Source: CAISKJ01 sp046351555
GTDB taxonomy: Bacteria; Myxococcota_A; Polyangia; Polyangiales; Ga0077539
Assembly: GCA_046351555.1 (NCBI GenBank)
Contig: JAXLYI010000036.1
Span: forward strand, 60,741-124,740
Length of the DNA: 64,000 bases
Reading direction: 5' to 3'
A model generated the notes under the pieces. That model did no database searches. It was not told where the DNA came from and saw nothing but the letters and a program-made list of their open reading frames with translations. Shown here piece by piece: positions 51,053-59,037 of the stretch. The stretch's first letter is position 1; each line of letters begins with the position of its first letter. The position numbers were made by a program, and so were the translations under genes.

Positions 51053-52552
51053 TTGAGCAAGCAGCCCAGGTTCTACAGCCTCGCGGGGCGATTCGACGAC
51101 CGCCTGGCGCAGATGGACTCGTACCGGCGGATGATCCAGTACTGGGGGGTCATGTTCGACCGGCGCAACGGGCTCGCGCCGTTGGACTGCATGAACTTCA
51201 GCCTCGGGCACTTCCCCGAGGTGCTCCGCGTGTCCGACGTCGCCGCGATCCACCGGCTCGAGTCGGGCTACGCGTCGCCCGACGGCGTGCCCGAGCTCGG
51301 GCCGCTCATTCGCTATGTCGAGTACGCGCGGCTCCAGCGGCACAGCCCCCACCGTGAGCGCGTCAACCGCGCGCTCGTGGAGGGCGCGGGGCTCGGCTGC
51401 GCGGCGGGCACCACCGGCGCGATCATGGCGGTGATGAACGCCATCACGCGGCTCCCGGCGTCGGTGTTCCCCCGCGCCAACGACGCGCCCGAGGTGATCG
51501 TGCCGCTGCCGAACTACCCCGTGTGCGCGGCGCAGCCTCAGCACATGCGCGGGCTCACGGCGCGCTACGTCCACACGCGCGCGGAGAACGACTACCTCCC
51601 GACCTTCGACGAGATCGTCGCCGCCGTGACCGACCGCACGGTGCAGATCGCGCTGACGTACCCGAACAACCCCGCGCAGGCCACCTACGAGGGGCATCGC
51701 CTCGCCGACCTCCAGAGGCTCGTGCGCTTCTGCCAGGACGAGGGGATCTTCCTGCTGGTCGACAACATCTACCAGGAGCTGGTCTACGGGCGGCCCTTCG
51801 AGGAGGTGTTCGCGCACACCGACCGCCTGGACTACCTCGTGAAGTTCTACGGCCCTTCGAAGGACACGCCCTTCTTCGCCGGGTACCGCATCGGGTACTG
51901 GTTCGGCGACCCGCGCCTGGAGGATCTCTGTCGCGAGCACGCCTGGGTCGCGGAGAACAGCGCCAACCCGCTCTCGATGGCCCTCTTCGGGGTCAACCTC
52001 CTGCTCCGCGCGGTGGCCGCGTCGGGCGAGACCCTCGGCGAGGACCACATGCGCTTCCTCCAGGACGGCATGTTCGGCTGGGGCCAGCGGATCGACCGCC
52101 GCGAGGCGCTCGACCGCATCCGCGAGACCGAGCTCGCGGGGCGCTTCCACGCGAGCCTCGACGGCGCCGTCGCGCTCCAACGCGACGCGGTGCGGGCGGT
52201 GCGGGCCTTCGTCCGGTCGTCGCGGTCGTTCTCGCGCATGCACAACGCCGACATCGGCAACGTGTGTTTGCTCCAGGTCGACCCCGACGCGTTCGGCGGC
52301 ACCGACGTCGAGCTCTTCGAACTGCTCTGCCAGCACGGCGTCGCGGTGCTGCCGGGCAACGCCTTCGGACTGCCAATCGCGCGAGGCGAGGCGAGCTTCC
52401 GCATGACCCTGATCCACGAGCCCATCGACGCCCTCCTGCGCCGGCTCGCCCGCGTCGACGAGGTCATCTGGGCGCACCGGGCGTCGATGGGTCCTACGCC
52501 CGCGACGACAGCCTTGCGGCCGCGGTGCGCCGACGGCATGGTGGCCGAATGA
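51053..52552 (+). CDS. PLP-dependent aminotransferase (class I/II), probable methionine-salvage transaminase
   Basis: The 499-residue enzyme is a fold-type I aminotransferase: YPNNPAQATYEG, DNIYQELVYG, and YGPSKDTPFFAGYRIGY with K270 as the pyridoxal-binding lysine, then FRMTLIHEP. The N-terminal half is longer than usual and unusual (RLESGYASPDGVPELGPL). The start is a TTG at 51053, supported by GAAGGGAG ten bases upstream; no ATG is available near this site. The gene overlaps mtnB by 4 bp (ATGA). In methionine salvage the last step is transamination of 4-methylthio-2-oxobutyrate to methionine, so an MtnE-like role is likely from context; other amino acid substrates are possible. Confidence 0.8.
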   Translation: MSKQPRFYSLAGRFDDRLAQMDSYRRMIQYWGVMFDRRNGLAPLDCMNFSLGHFPEVLRVSDVAAIHRLESGYASPDGVPELGPLIRYVEYARLQRHSPHRERVNRALVEGAGLGCAAGTTGAIMAVMNAITRLPASVFPRANDAPEVIVPLPNYPVCAAQPQHMRGLTARYVHTRAENDYLPTFDEIVAAVTDRTVQIALTYPNNPAQATYEGHRLADLQRLVRFCQDEGIFLLVDNIYQELVYGRPFEEVFAHTDRLDYLVKFYGPSKDTPFFAGYRIGYWFGDPRLEDLCREHAWVAENSANPLSMALFGVNLLLRAVAASGETLGEDHMRFLQDGMFGWGQRIDRREALDRIRETELAGRFHASLDGAVALQRDAVRAVRAFVRSSRSFSRMHNADIGNVCLLQVDPDAFGGTDVELFELLCQHGVAVLPGNAFGLPIARGEASFRMTLIHEPIDALLRRLARVDEVIWAHRASMGPTPATTALRPRCADGMVAE

Positions 52553-53208
52553 CGACCCTCGAGGACCGCCCGGTCGCCTCCGCCGACGACGCCCGGCGCC
52601 TCATCTGCGAGCTCGGCCGGCGCTTCTACGCGCTCGGCTGGGTGAGTGGCACCGGCGGCGGCATCAGCGTCCGGCACGGCGACCGCGTCTACATGGCGCC
52701 GTCCGGGGTTCAAAAGGAGCTTCTGACCCCGGAGGTCATCTACGAGCTCGACCTGCAGGGTGAGGTCTACAGCGGGCCGCCCGCGTCGTCGGGGCTCGGG
52801 GTCTCGCAGTGCCGCCCGCTGTTCCTCGCCGCGATGAACCTGCGCGGCGCCGGCGCCGTGATCCACACGCACAGCAAGCACGCGCTCTACGCGACGCTCG
52901 CCTTCGACCGCGAGGTGGTGCTCACGGAGCTGGAGATGATGAAGGGGCTGAGGGGCGTGGGCTACGGCGACGTCCACCGCGTCCCCGTCATCGAGAACAC
53001 GGCGCACGAGTGCGACCTCGCCGACGGGCTCTCCGCCGCGATCCGGTCGCACCCGCAGGCCCACGCCGTCCTCGTACGGCGGCACGGCGTCTACGTGTGG
53101 GGAGCAGACTGGCGCGAGGCCAAGCGCCACGCGGAGTGTTACGACTACCTCTTCGAGGTCGCCGTGGCGATGCAGCAGATGAACCGGAACCTTCCGCCGC
53201 AGGGGTGA
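52549..53208 (+). CDS. mtnB: Methylthioribulose-1-phosphate dehydratase
   Basis: MtnB removes water from methylthioribulose-1-phosphate in the methionine salvage pathway. The 219-residue protein matches the APIP/MtnB class II aldolase family very closely: RFYALGWVSGTGGGIS, YMAPSGVQKE, SQCRPLFLAA, GAVIHTHSKHA and LVRRHGVYVWG. The zinc ligands are H106, H108 and H179. Its sequence looks more like the animal enzyme APIP than like the Bacillus one (impression from memory). ATGA overlap with the aminotransferase; mtnD follows after 4 bp. Confidence 0.9.
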   Translation: MTTLEDRPVASADDARRLICELGRRFYALGWVSGTGGGISVRHGDRVYMAPSGVQKELLTPEVIYELDLQGEVYSGPPASSGLGVSQCRPLFLAAMNLRGAGAVIHTHSKHALYATLAFDREVVLTELEMMKGLRGVGYGDVHRVPVIENTAHECDLADGLSAAIRSHPQAHAVLVRRHGVYVWGADWREAKRHAECYDYLFEVAVAMQQMNRNLPPQG

Positions 53209-53212
53209 TGTG

Positions 53213-53656
53213 ATGCACGCGTTCTTCCGCGACGACCAGCAGTCGATCGACCAGGGCCTCCTGGAGGCCAACGGCGTGATCTACCGCGACCTCCCGATGG
53301 ACAAGGCCGGCTATCAGCCGCACCTCGACGAGCTCACCCGGCGCCGCGGCTACGTCACGCAGGACGAGGTGAAGCTCGCGCCGGACACGCCGAACCTCGA
53401 GGCCATCCTCGCGAGGTTCGACCCCGAGCACCACCACGAGGACGACGAGGTTCGCTTCGTCCTCGACGGCGCCGGCGTCTTCGACGTGCGCGCGGACGAC
53501 GGGCGCTGGATGCGCATCGTCGTCGAGCCCGGGGACCTCATCGTGGTGCCGAAGGGCAAGCGCCACCGCTTCGAGCTGACCGACCTCAGGCGCATCCACT
53601 GCGTTCGCTTGTTCAAGGACCCCGCCGGCTGGGCCGCCATCTACGAGGCGCCATGA
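53213..53656 (+). CDS. mtnD: Acireductone dioxygenase
   Basis: Acireductone dioxygenase is a cupin that converts acireductone and oxygen to the methionine 2-oxo acid precursor and formate (Fe form). The 147-residue protein shows the metal-binding HHHEDDE (H73, H75, E79), LDGAGVFDVR, and H118 in KGKRHRF. Like MtnB it looks close to animal ARD (GVIYRDL, EVRFVLDGAGVFDVR). I chose the ATG at 53213; a GTG lies one codon upstream. MtnA and MtnC, needed for a complete pathway, are not in the window. ATGA overlap with the following GNAT gene. Confidence 0.9.
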   Translation: MHAFFRDDQQSIDQGLLEANGVIYRDLPMDKAGYQPHLDELTRRRGYVTQDEVKLAPDTPNLEAILARFDPEHHHEDDEVRFVLDGAGVFDVRADDGRWMRIVVEPGDLIVVPKGKRHRFELTDLRRIHCVRLFKDPAGWAAIYEAP

Positions 53657-54216
53657 CGGCGTTGCTGCCGCGTGGTGCGCGTGAGGGCCGCGCGATGAGC
53701 CGCCACACGATCCGACAGCTCCACGGCGGGGACGCGGCGGCGTACCGCGCCCTGCGGCTCCGGGGGCTGCGCGACGACCCGACGGCCTTCGCGCGAAGCT
53801 ACGAGGACGAGCGCGAGGTGGGCGTCGAGGAGTTCGCCCGCAGGCTCGACGGGCCCAACACCTGCGTCTTCGGGGCGCACCCGCGCGGCGAGCCCGAGGC
53901 GCTCGCGGGCATCGCGGGCATCACGCGCGAGCCGCAGGCGCGCTTCGCGCACAAGGTCGTGGTGTGGGGCGTCTACGTGGCGCCCGAGCACCGCGGCGGC
54001 GGCGTGGCCCGCGCGCTCGTGACGGAGTGCGTGCGGCGGGCGTTCGCGATGCCCGGGGTGCGCCAGGCGCAACTGCGCGTCAACGCGGCCAACGCCGCGG
54101 CCAACGCGCTCTACGCGAGCCTGGGGTTCGCCCCGTTCGGCGTCGAGCGCGCCTCCATGATCGTCGACGGCGTCGCGCAGGACGAGGTTCACATGGCGCT
54201 GTTTCGGCCGACGTGA
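53653..54216 (+). CDS. GNAT family N-acetyltransferase
   Basis: The 187-residue enzyme has the GNAT fold: acyl-CoA loop VYVAPEHRGGGVARALV and the downstream VNAANAAANALYASLGFAPFGVE beta-bulge. It transfers an acetyl group from acetyl-CoA to an unknown amine. ATG at 53653 overlaps the mtnD stop (ATGA), so it is the last gene of the salvage operon; another Met 14 codons in, before SRHTIRQL, is also a plausible start. Its 3-prime end overlaps the convergent oxidoreductase gene by 28 bp. Confidence 0.85.
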   Translation: MTALLPRGAREGRAMSRHTIRQLHGGDAAAYRALRLRGLRDDPTAFARSYEDEREVGVEEFARRLDGPNTCVFGAHPRGEPEALAGIAGITREPQARFAHKVVVWGVYVAPEHRGGGVARALVTECVRRAFAMPGVRQAQLRVNAANAAANALYASLGFAPFGVERASMIVDGVAQDEVHMALFRPT

Positions 54217-57122
54217 GACCGGCGCGGTGAGGGCGCGGAGATCGCGCGGCTCGCCTGGAGGCCCGAGGCGACCGCGGCCTCGATGCAGCCGAGGTTGACG
54301 CCGTTGTCGGTCCAGTCGCCGCAGAGCGCGAGGTTGGCGAGGCCCGACGCGCCCGGCGCGAGGCGGTGGCGCGTGGAGCCCGGCGGCGTGAGCGTGTAGC
54401 GGTCGGAGGGCTCAAGGTTCACCCGGACCACCTGCGCGTCGAGGCGGGCCTCGCCCGCGCGCCCCTCGGGGTCGTGAAGGATCTCCCAGCGGAACCCCGC
54501 GGGCCCGCGCGTCGCCGGCCAGAGGCCCCCCGCGCCCGCGTCGAGGAAGCGCGCGAAGCGCTCGCGGAACGCCCGCTGCTGCGCGTCCGCGTCGTCGCTC
54601 GACTCGCGCCACGGCCCGCAGAAATAGTGGAGCGAGCGCGGCCCGTCGGCGCCCCAGCGCTCCGCGGCGCCGAGGTGCGTCATCTCGGCCCACGTGTCCA
54701 CCGGGTCGTGCCAGCCGCCGTAGAGGGTCTGCTCCCCGCGCCGCGCGGCCGACGCCCACCCGAGCGCCGTCGTCGGCACGCGGAGCCACACCTGCGCGTT
54801 CACGGTGGCGCACGTGCGGCCGTGGGTGATCATCGCGCGCCACGCGGGCAGCGCCTCGATGAGCTCGCCCGCGATGCGCGGCAGCACCGCGAGGGGGATG
54901 CCGAGCACCACGCGATCGAAGTCCACGCCCTCGCGCAGCACCACCGGCTCCGCGGGCCCCGGCGCGAGGTTGGACATCAGCGACGCCGCGCCGCGCGTAC
55001 GCAGGCGCTCGCCGTCCTCGAGGGCGTCCCAGTCGGGCTCGTGCGTCCACGTCGCCACACCGCCCACGTCGCGCAGCGGGCTCCATTCGGGCTTCGGCAC
55101 CGCCTGCCGCCCGAGCGTGATCGCCCCCACCCGCGCGCGGTCGTCCGACAGGTGGAGCGCGTCGACGCGGTGGAAGAACGCGAAGCGGACGCCCCGCCGC
55201 CGCAGCGCCTCGTACATCGGCGCGACCACCGCCTCGCCCATCCCCTGCGTCATCCGCCACTGGTAGGCGCCCTCGTACGCGAAGAGCAGCCGCAGCAGCG
55301 CCGCGAGCAGCGCGCCCGCCGCGCACGCGGGCCGTTCGACGTCGCCGTCCTCGTAGGCGAAGCCCGGGACGTAGGCCGCCCGCAGCGGCGCGGCGTCGAG
55401 GGCGGCGCGCGAGGCGCCGTGGCGGCGGAGCCACGCGCGGAGGTCCTCGTCGTCCACGGCGGAGAAGCCGCGGCGCAGGAGGTCGTCGCGCGCGATGCCG
55501 AGCAGCGCCGTCAGCGCGAGGTCGACGGGCACCCACGCGCGGTGCCGGGTGACGTCCGCGGTGAGCCACGCGCGGGCGAGGTCGCGCAGCGCCGTCCGCA
55601 GCGCCTCGGCGCGCCCCGCGAGGGCGGGGGAGGCCTCGCGCAGGCCCTCCACCGACGGCCCGACGACGCCGTCGAGGAGGCGCCCCAGCGCGCCCGCCGT
55701 CGCCACCGCCGCGCGCGTCGCGACGGCCTGCGGGGTGCGCTCGCCGTCGGCGGTGAGAAGCGCCATCCGCGCGGCGGTGAGCGCCCAGCGGCCGAGCGCC
55801 TGCACCCACGCGGCGGGCGTCCCCAGCGCGCCCGTCCCGGGGGTGCGGCCGTTGGGCGGGAACCGCAGCGTCCAGCGGCCGTGGGGCGCGCCGGGCGCGG
55901 GGTCGTGGAGCTCGACCAGGCCCGACGGCGCGAAGGCCTGCTCCCAGCGCGCGAGCGGGTGCGACGCGGGCCGGTCGAGCTCGGCGTACACCGCGCGGAG
56001 CATGGCGAAGGCCTCGTGGTAGAAGCCGAACCACACGTGGAGGCCGTGCTCCTCGATGCGGTCGCCGCGCGCGGGGTCGCGCGTGCTCGCGGCCTTGCCG
56101 CCGAGCTTCCAGCCCTGCTGGTAGACGGTGATCTCGTAGCGGTCGCGCCACGACGGGTCGCGGGTGAGCGCCCAGACGGCCGAGAGGGCGCCGACGCCGC
56201 CGCCGAGCACGGCGATCTTCTCGCGGCGGGGCGCGGCGAGGCCGGAGCGCCAGACGCGGCGGGGGACGTCGAGGTCGAAGTCGAAGCGCGCTTCGAAGGC
56301 CGCCGCCACCGGGTTCCCCTCGGGTCGCAGCCCGAGCGCCTCGGCCAGCGGCCACCCGCGCGTGCCCGCGGCCCGCAGGGCGTAGCCCTCCGTGAGCAGC
56401 CGGCCGCCGCGGAAGTTGAACCCGCGCAGCGGCGCGTGCAGCACCTCCACGAGGGCTTCCGTCCCCTGCGCGGCGGGGAGCTCGCGGCGCAGCAGCAGCG
56501 ACACGTCGAGCGCCGCGGCGCCGTCGCGGAGCCAGCGGGCGGGCCGGTCGGTGCCCGAGAGCGCGGCGAGCGAGCGCAGCGAGCGCAGCGCGCCGACGGG
56601 GCGGTCGGTGGGCACGACCTCCAGCGTCGCGCCGCGGGCTTCGGGGCCGCCCAGGGTGGTCTGCGCGTCGAGGCGATGAGCCGCGCGGGCGTCGCGCGGG
56701 AAGGTGACGCGTCCGAGCCACTTGTCGAAGCCGTAGAGGTCGCGCCCGAGGTGAAGCGCCAGCTCCTCGTCGACCCAGATCCACGGCACGGTCCAGCGGA
56801 CGGCGCCCTCGTGGCGGACGGGGATCCACACCGCCACCTCGGACTCGGGGCAGGGCGGCAGCGACGCGCAGCGCGGGTCGAGCGAGCGCACCGCGGCCAC
56901 CTCGGTGAACGACACCGCCACGCCCTCGCCGAGTGCCTCGGGCGCGACCGCGCCGCCCGTGCGCCGCGACCAGCGCGCGTCGACCAGCGCGCGCAGCTTC
57001 GCCGCGTCGGCGCGCAGCCAGAACACCCGGATGCGCACCCCCTCGTGGCGGAAGGGCGGCGCGAGGCTCGCGGGCGCGGCGAGGTCCCAGGGGTCCGTGT
57101 GGGCGTGCGAGGACTCGCTCAT
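54189..57122 (-). CDS. Fusion of acetoacetate-decarboxylase-like domain and FAD-dependent oxidoreductase
   Basis: The 977-residue protein has an N-terminal acetoacetate-decarboxylase (ADC) fold (about 20-290): FRHEGVRIRVFWLRAD, SFTEVAAV, and LYGFDKWLG, where K134 aligns with the Schiff-base lysine of ADC. A Rossmann domain begins at IAVLGGGVGALSAVWAL (G307-G311), followed by an amine-oxidase/phytoene-desaturase-like core (EEHGLHVWFGFYHEAF, GMGEAVVAPMYEALRRRGV) and the C-terminal FAD motif LALCGDWTDNGVNLGCIEAAVASG. It would decarboxylate or act on a beta-keto acid and oxidise an isoprenoid or amine substrate. ATG at 57122 overlaps the stop of the terpene cyclase gene by 4 bp. Substrate unknown. 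Confidence 0.85.
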   Translation of the reverse strand: MSESSHAHTDPWDLAAPASLAPPFRHEGVRIRVFWLRADAAKLRALVDARWSRRTGGAVAPEALGEGVAVSFTEVAAVRSLDPRCASLPPCPESEVAVWIPVRHEGAVRWTVPWIWVDEELALHLGRDLYGFDKWLGRVTFPRDARAAHRLDAQTTLGGPEARGATLEVVPTDRPVGALRSLRSLAALSGTDRPARWLRDGAAALDVSLLLRRELPAAQGTEALVEVLHAPLRGFNFRGGRLLTEGYALRAAGTRGWPLAEALGLRPEGNPVAAAFEARFDFDLDVPRRVWRSGLAAPRREKIAVLGGGVGALSAVWALTRDPSWRDRYEITVYQQGWKLGGKAASTRDPARGDRIEEHGLHVWFGFYHEAFAMLRAVYAELDRPASHPLARWEQAFAPSGLVELHDPAPGAPHGRWTLRFPPNGRTPGTGALGTPAAWVQALGRWALTAARMALLTADGERTPQAVATRAAVATAGALGRLLDGVVGPSVEGLREASPALAGRAEALRTALRDLARAWLTADVTRHRAWVPVDLALTALLGIARDDLLRRGFSAVDDEDLRAWLRRHGASRAALDAAPLRAAYVPGFAYEDGDVERPACAAGALLAALLRLLFAYEGAYQWRMTQGMGEAVVAPMYEALRRRGVRFAFFHRVDALHLSDDRARVGAITLGRQAVPKPEWSPLRDVGGVATWTHEPDWDALEDGERLRTRGAASLMSNLAPGPAEPVVLREGVDFDRVVLGIPLAVLPRIAGELIEALPAWRAMITHGRTCATVNAQVWLRVPTTALGWASAARRGEQTLYGGWHDPVDTWAEMTHLGAAERWGADGPRSLHYFCGPWRESSDDADAQQRAFRERFARFLDAGAGGLWPATRGPAGFRWEILHDPEGRAGEARLDAQVVRVNLEPSDRYTLTPPGSTRHRLAPGASGLANLALCGDWTDNGVNLGCIEAAVASGLQASRAISAPSPRRSHVGRNSAM

Positions 57123-58945
57123 GACTCCGCTCCGTCGTGCGCGGCGCGCCAGCGGCCGAGGCCCTCGAGCGCGTACGCGTGGGTCGACTCCTCGTGCACG
57201 TAGAAGCTGTCGGGCAGGAGCAGCGGCGTGAGGTACCCGCCGCGGGGCCACGTCCCGTCGTCGCGCTGCGCCGCCAGGAGCCAGCGGGCGGCCGCGCGGG
57301 CGGCGTCGGTGCGCGCGAGCCCCGCCGCACAGAGCGCAGAGAGCGCGAGCCCGGTGAGCGGCGCGCAGCCCTCGCCGACGCCCGCCAGCGCGGGGTCGCG
57401 GTACGACCTGGCGGCCTCGCCGAAGGAGCCGTCGTCCCGCTGCTTCGCGCGCAGCCACGCGATCGCGCGGAGCAGCCACGGCGCCTCCGCCGGCTCGCCC
57501 ACCGCGCGCGCGCCGAGCACCACGAACGCCGTCGCGGCCACGTAGTTGAGCATCCAGCGCCCCCACCAGTGCCCCGCGTCGAGCTGCTGCTCGCGCAGGA
57601 AGCGGAGCGCGCGGTCGACCCGCGGCTCCCCGACGCGGTGCCCGACGGCGCCGAGGCCCTCCAGCACGCGCGCGGTCACGTCCTCGGTGGGCGGGTCGCC
57701 GAGCGCGAGCGGCGCCTCGCCGTGGCGGACGAAGTGGCGGAGCGCGTCCCGCGGTCGGAAGGGCTCCGCGAGGATCGGCCCGCGCGGCTTGGCGGGCAGG
57801 CCCACCGTGTAGGAGGCCCAGCCCCCGTTGGCGTGCTGCATCCCGTCGAGCCACGCCACGGCCCCGCGCACGACCGCGCCGCGCGCGTCGCCCGGCTCCG
57901 CCGCGCCGAGCAGCGAGAGCGCCGCGCCGGTGTCGTCGCAGTCGGGCATGGTCTCGTTGCGCGGGAGGAAGGCCCAACCCCCCGCGCGCGGCGCGCCGGG
58001 GTCGGGCTGGTTCCAGCGGGCCTGCGGGCCGGAGGAGACGGCGGCGCGGAGCCAGCGCGTCGCGGCGTCGATCGACCCGCGGGCGCCCGCGCGGCGGCTC
58101 GCGACGAGCGCGCGCCCCGCGAAGACGGTGCTCCACACGGGCAGCCAGAAGCCCGGGTACCACCACCCGCCGGGCGCCTCGCGGCCCTGGGCGCGCAGCC
58201 ACGCGACCGCACGACGCACCCGCGCGTCACGCGCGTCGACCCCGAGCGAGGGGAGCGCGCCGAGGGCCACGGTGGTCTGGAGGACGGTGGCGTTCCAGTG
58301 CCCGTCGGCGTTCTGGAGGGCGTCGAGGAGCGCGAGCGACCAGCGGCGCTCGAGGCGGGTAGCGGCCGTCGGGCGCGCGGCCGGGCCCTTCGCCACGGCG
58401 CGCCAGCACGCGGCCATCATCGGGACGCCCGCGTGCACGCGCCGCGTCCAGCGGTCGAGCAGCGGCGGGCACACCAGCGGAAGCGCCGACGGGGCGCCGG
58501 GCGCCGGGCGCGCGACGAGGCCGCCGAGCGTCGCGTAGTACCCGCCGAGCTCGCCCTCCCCGAGCCGTCGAACCACCGCGTCGACCCCGCCGCGCGCGTC
58601 GAGGAAGCGCCGCGCCGCCGTGCACGACGCCGCGTGGGCGGGCCTCCGCGCGAGCGCGGCGAGGGCGGTGGCGGTGACGCCGGGGTCGCTCGTCGCGGCC
58701 GCGGGCCACGGTTCGAAGCCGCCGTCGTCGCGCTGTTGCGACGCGAGCCAGCGGGCGGCCGCGTCGTCGCGCTCGGGGTCGCGGTCGCCGACGGCGTCGA
58801 GCGCCACGAGCGCCTGCGCCGTCGCCGCCGGGCCGACGTCGCCGGGCGTGGTCCACGCGCCGTCGGGCTGCTGCCGGGCGCAGAGCGAGGCCACCGCGCG
58901 GTCGATCGCCGCGTCCACGTGTTCGGGGGAGGGGTCCACTGCCAC
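57119..58945 (-). CDS. Squalene-hopene-cyclase-like class II terpene cyclase
   Basis: The 608-residue protein is an alpha-toroid with QW motifs (QQPDGAWTTPGD, QRDDGGFEPW, QNADGHWNAT, QRDDGTWPRGG) and the catalytic DxDD acid motif DCDD at 335-338. This is the SHC/lanosterol-synthase family that protonates a polyprene or oxidosqualene and cyclises it. Length is that of full SHC. A C-terminal LPDSFYVHEESTHAYALEGLGRW is typical. The start is GTG at 58945. Together with the overlapping decarboxylase-oxidoreductase gene it forms a two-gene operon; no squalene synthase is adjacent. The product may differ from hopene because key aromatic pocket residues were not checked. Confidence 0.85.
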   Translation of the reverse strand: MAVDPSPEHVDAAIDRAVASLCARQQPDGAWTTPGDVGPAATAQALVALDAVGDRDPERDDAAARWLASQQRDDGGFEPWPAAATSDPGVTATALAALARRPAHAASCTAARRFLDARGGVDAVVRRLGEGELGGYYATLGGLVARPAPGAPSALPLVCPPLLDRWTRRVHAGVPMMAACWRAVAKGPAARPTAATRLERRWSLALLDALQNADGHWNATVLQTTVALGALPSLGVDARDARVRRAVAWLRAQGREAPGGWWYPGFWLPVWSTVFAGRALVASRRAGARGSIDAATRWLRAAVSSGPQARWNQPDPGAPRAGGWAFLPRNETMPDCDDTGAALSLLGAAEPGDARGAVVRGAVAWLDGMQHANGGWASYTVGLPAKPRGPILAEPFRPRDALRHFVRHGEAPLALGDPPTEDVTARVLEGLGAVGHRVGEPRVDRALRFLREQQLDAGHWWGRWMLNYVAATAFVVLGARAVGEPAEAPWLLRAIAWLRAKQRDDGSFGEAARSYRDPALAGVGEGCAPLTGLALSALCAAGLARTDAARAAARWLLAAQRDDGTWPRGGYLTPLLLPDSFYVHEESTHAYALEGLGRWRAAHDGAES

Positions 58946-58949
58946 GCGG

Positions 58950-58978
58950 GGCGTAACTCCGCGCGTTACGCCGTAACG
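58950..58978. promoter_or_regulatory. Overlapping inverted repeats upstream of the terpene operon
   Basis: GGCGTAAC (58950-58957) and GTTACGCC (58965-58972) form an 8-bp inverted repeat with a 7-bp spacer; CGTTAC (58964-58969) and GTAACG (58973-58978) form a second with a 3-bp spacer. Three GTAAC half-sites thus sit 5-33 bp before the GTG of the cyclase gene. This looks like an operator for a dimeric regulator such as TetR or MarR type (inference). Confidence 0.5.
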
Positions 58979-59037
58979 TTCGGCGGTTCACCGCGACGGA
59001 CGCGGACGACGGGCCGTGTGTGGAGCTCGGGGACGGT

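Noticed and set aside
45941..52477. A 2178-codon open frame on the minus strand
   Set aside because: It is antisense to the giant Cys-rich gene and the aminotransferase; its translation is Val/Ala/Gly/Arg-rich with no motif. It arises from high GC at third codon positions.
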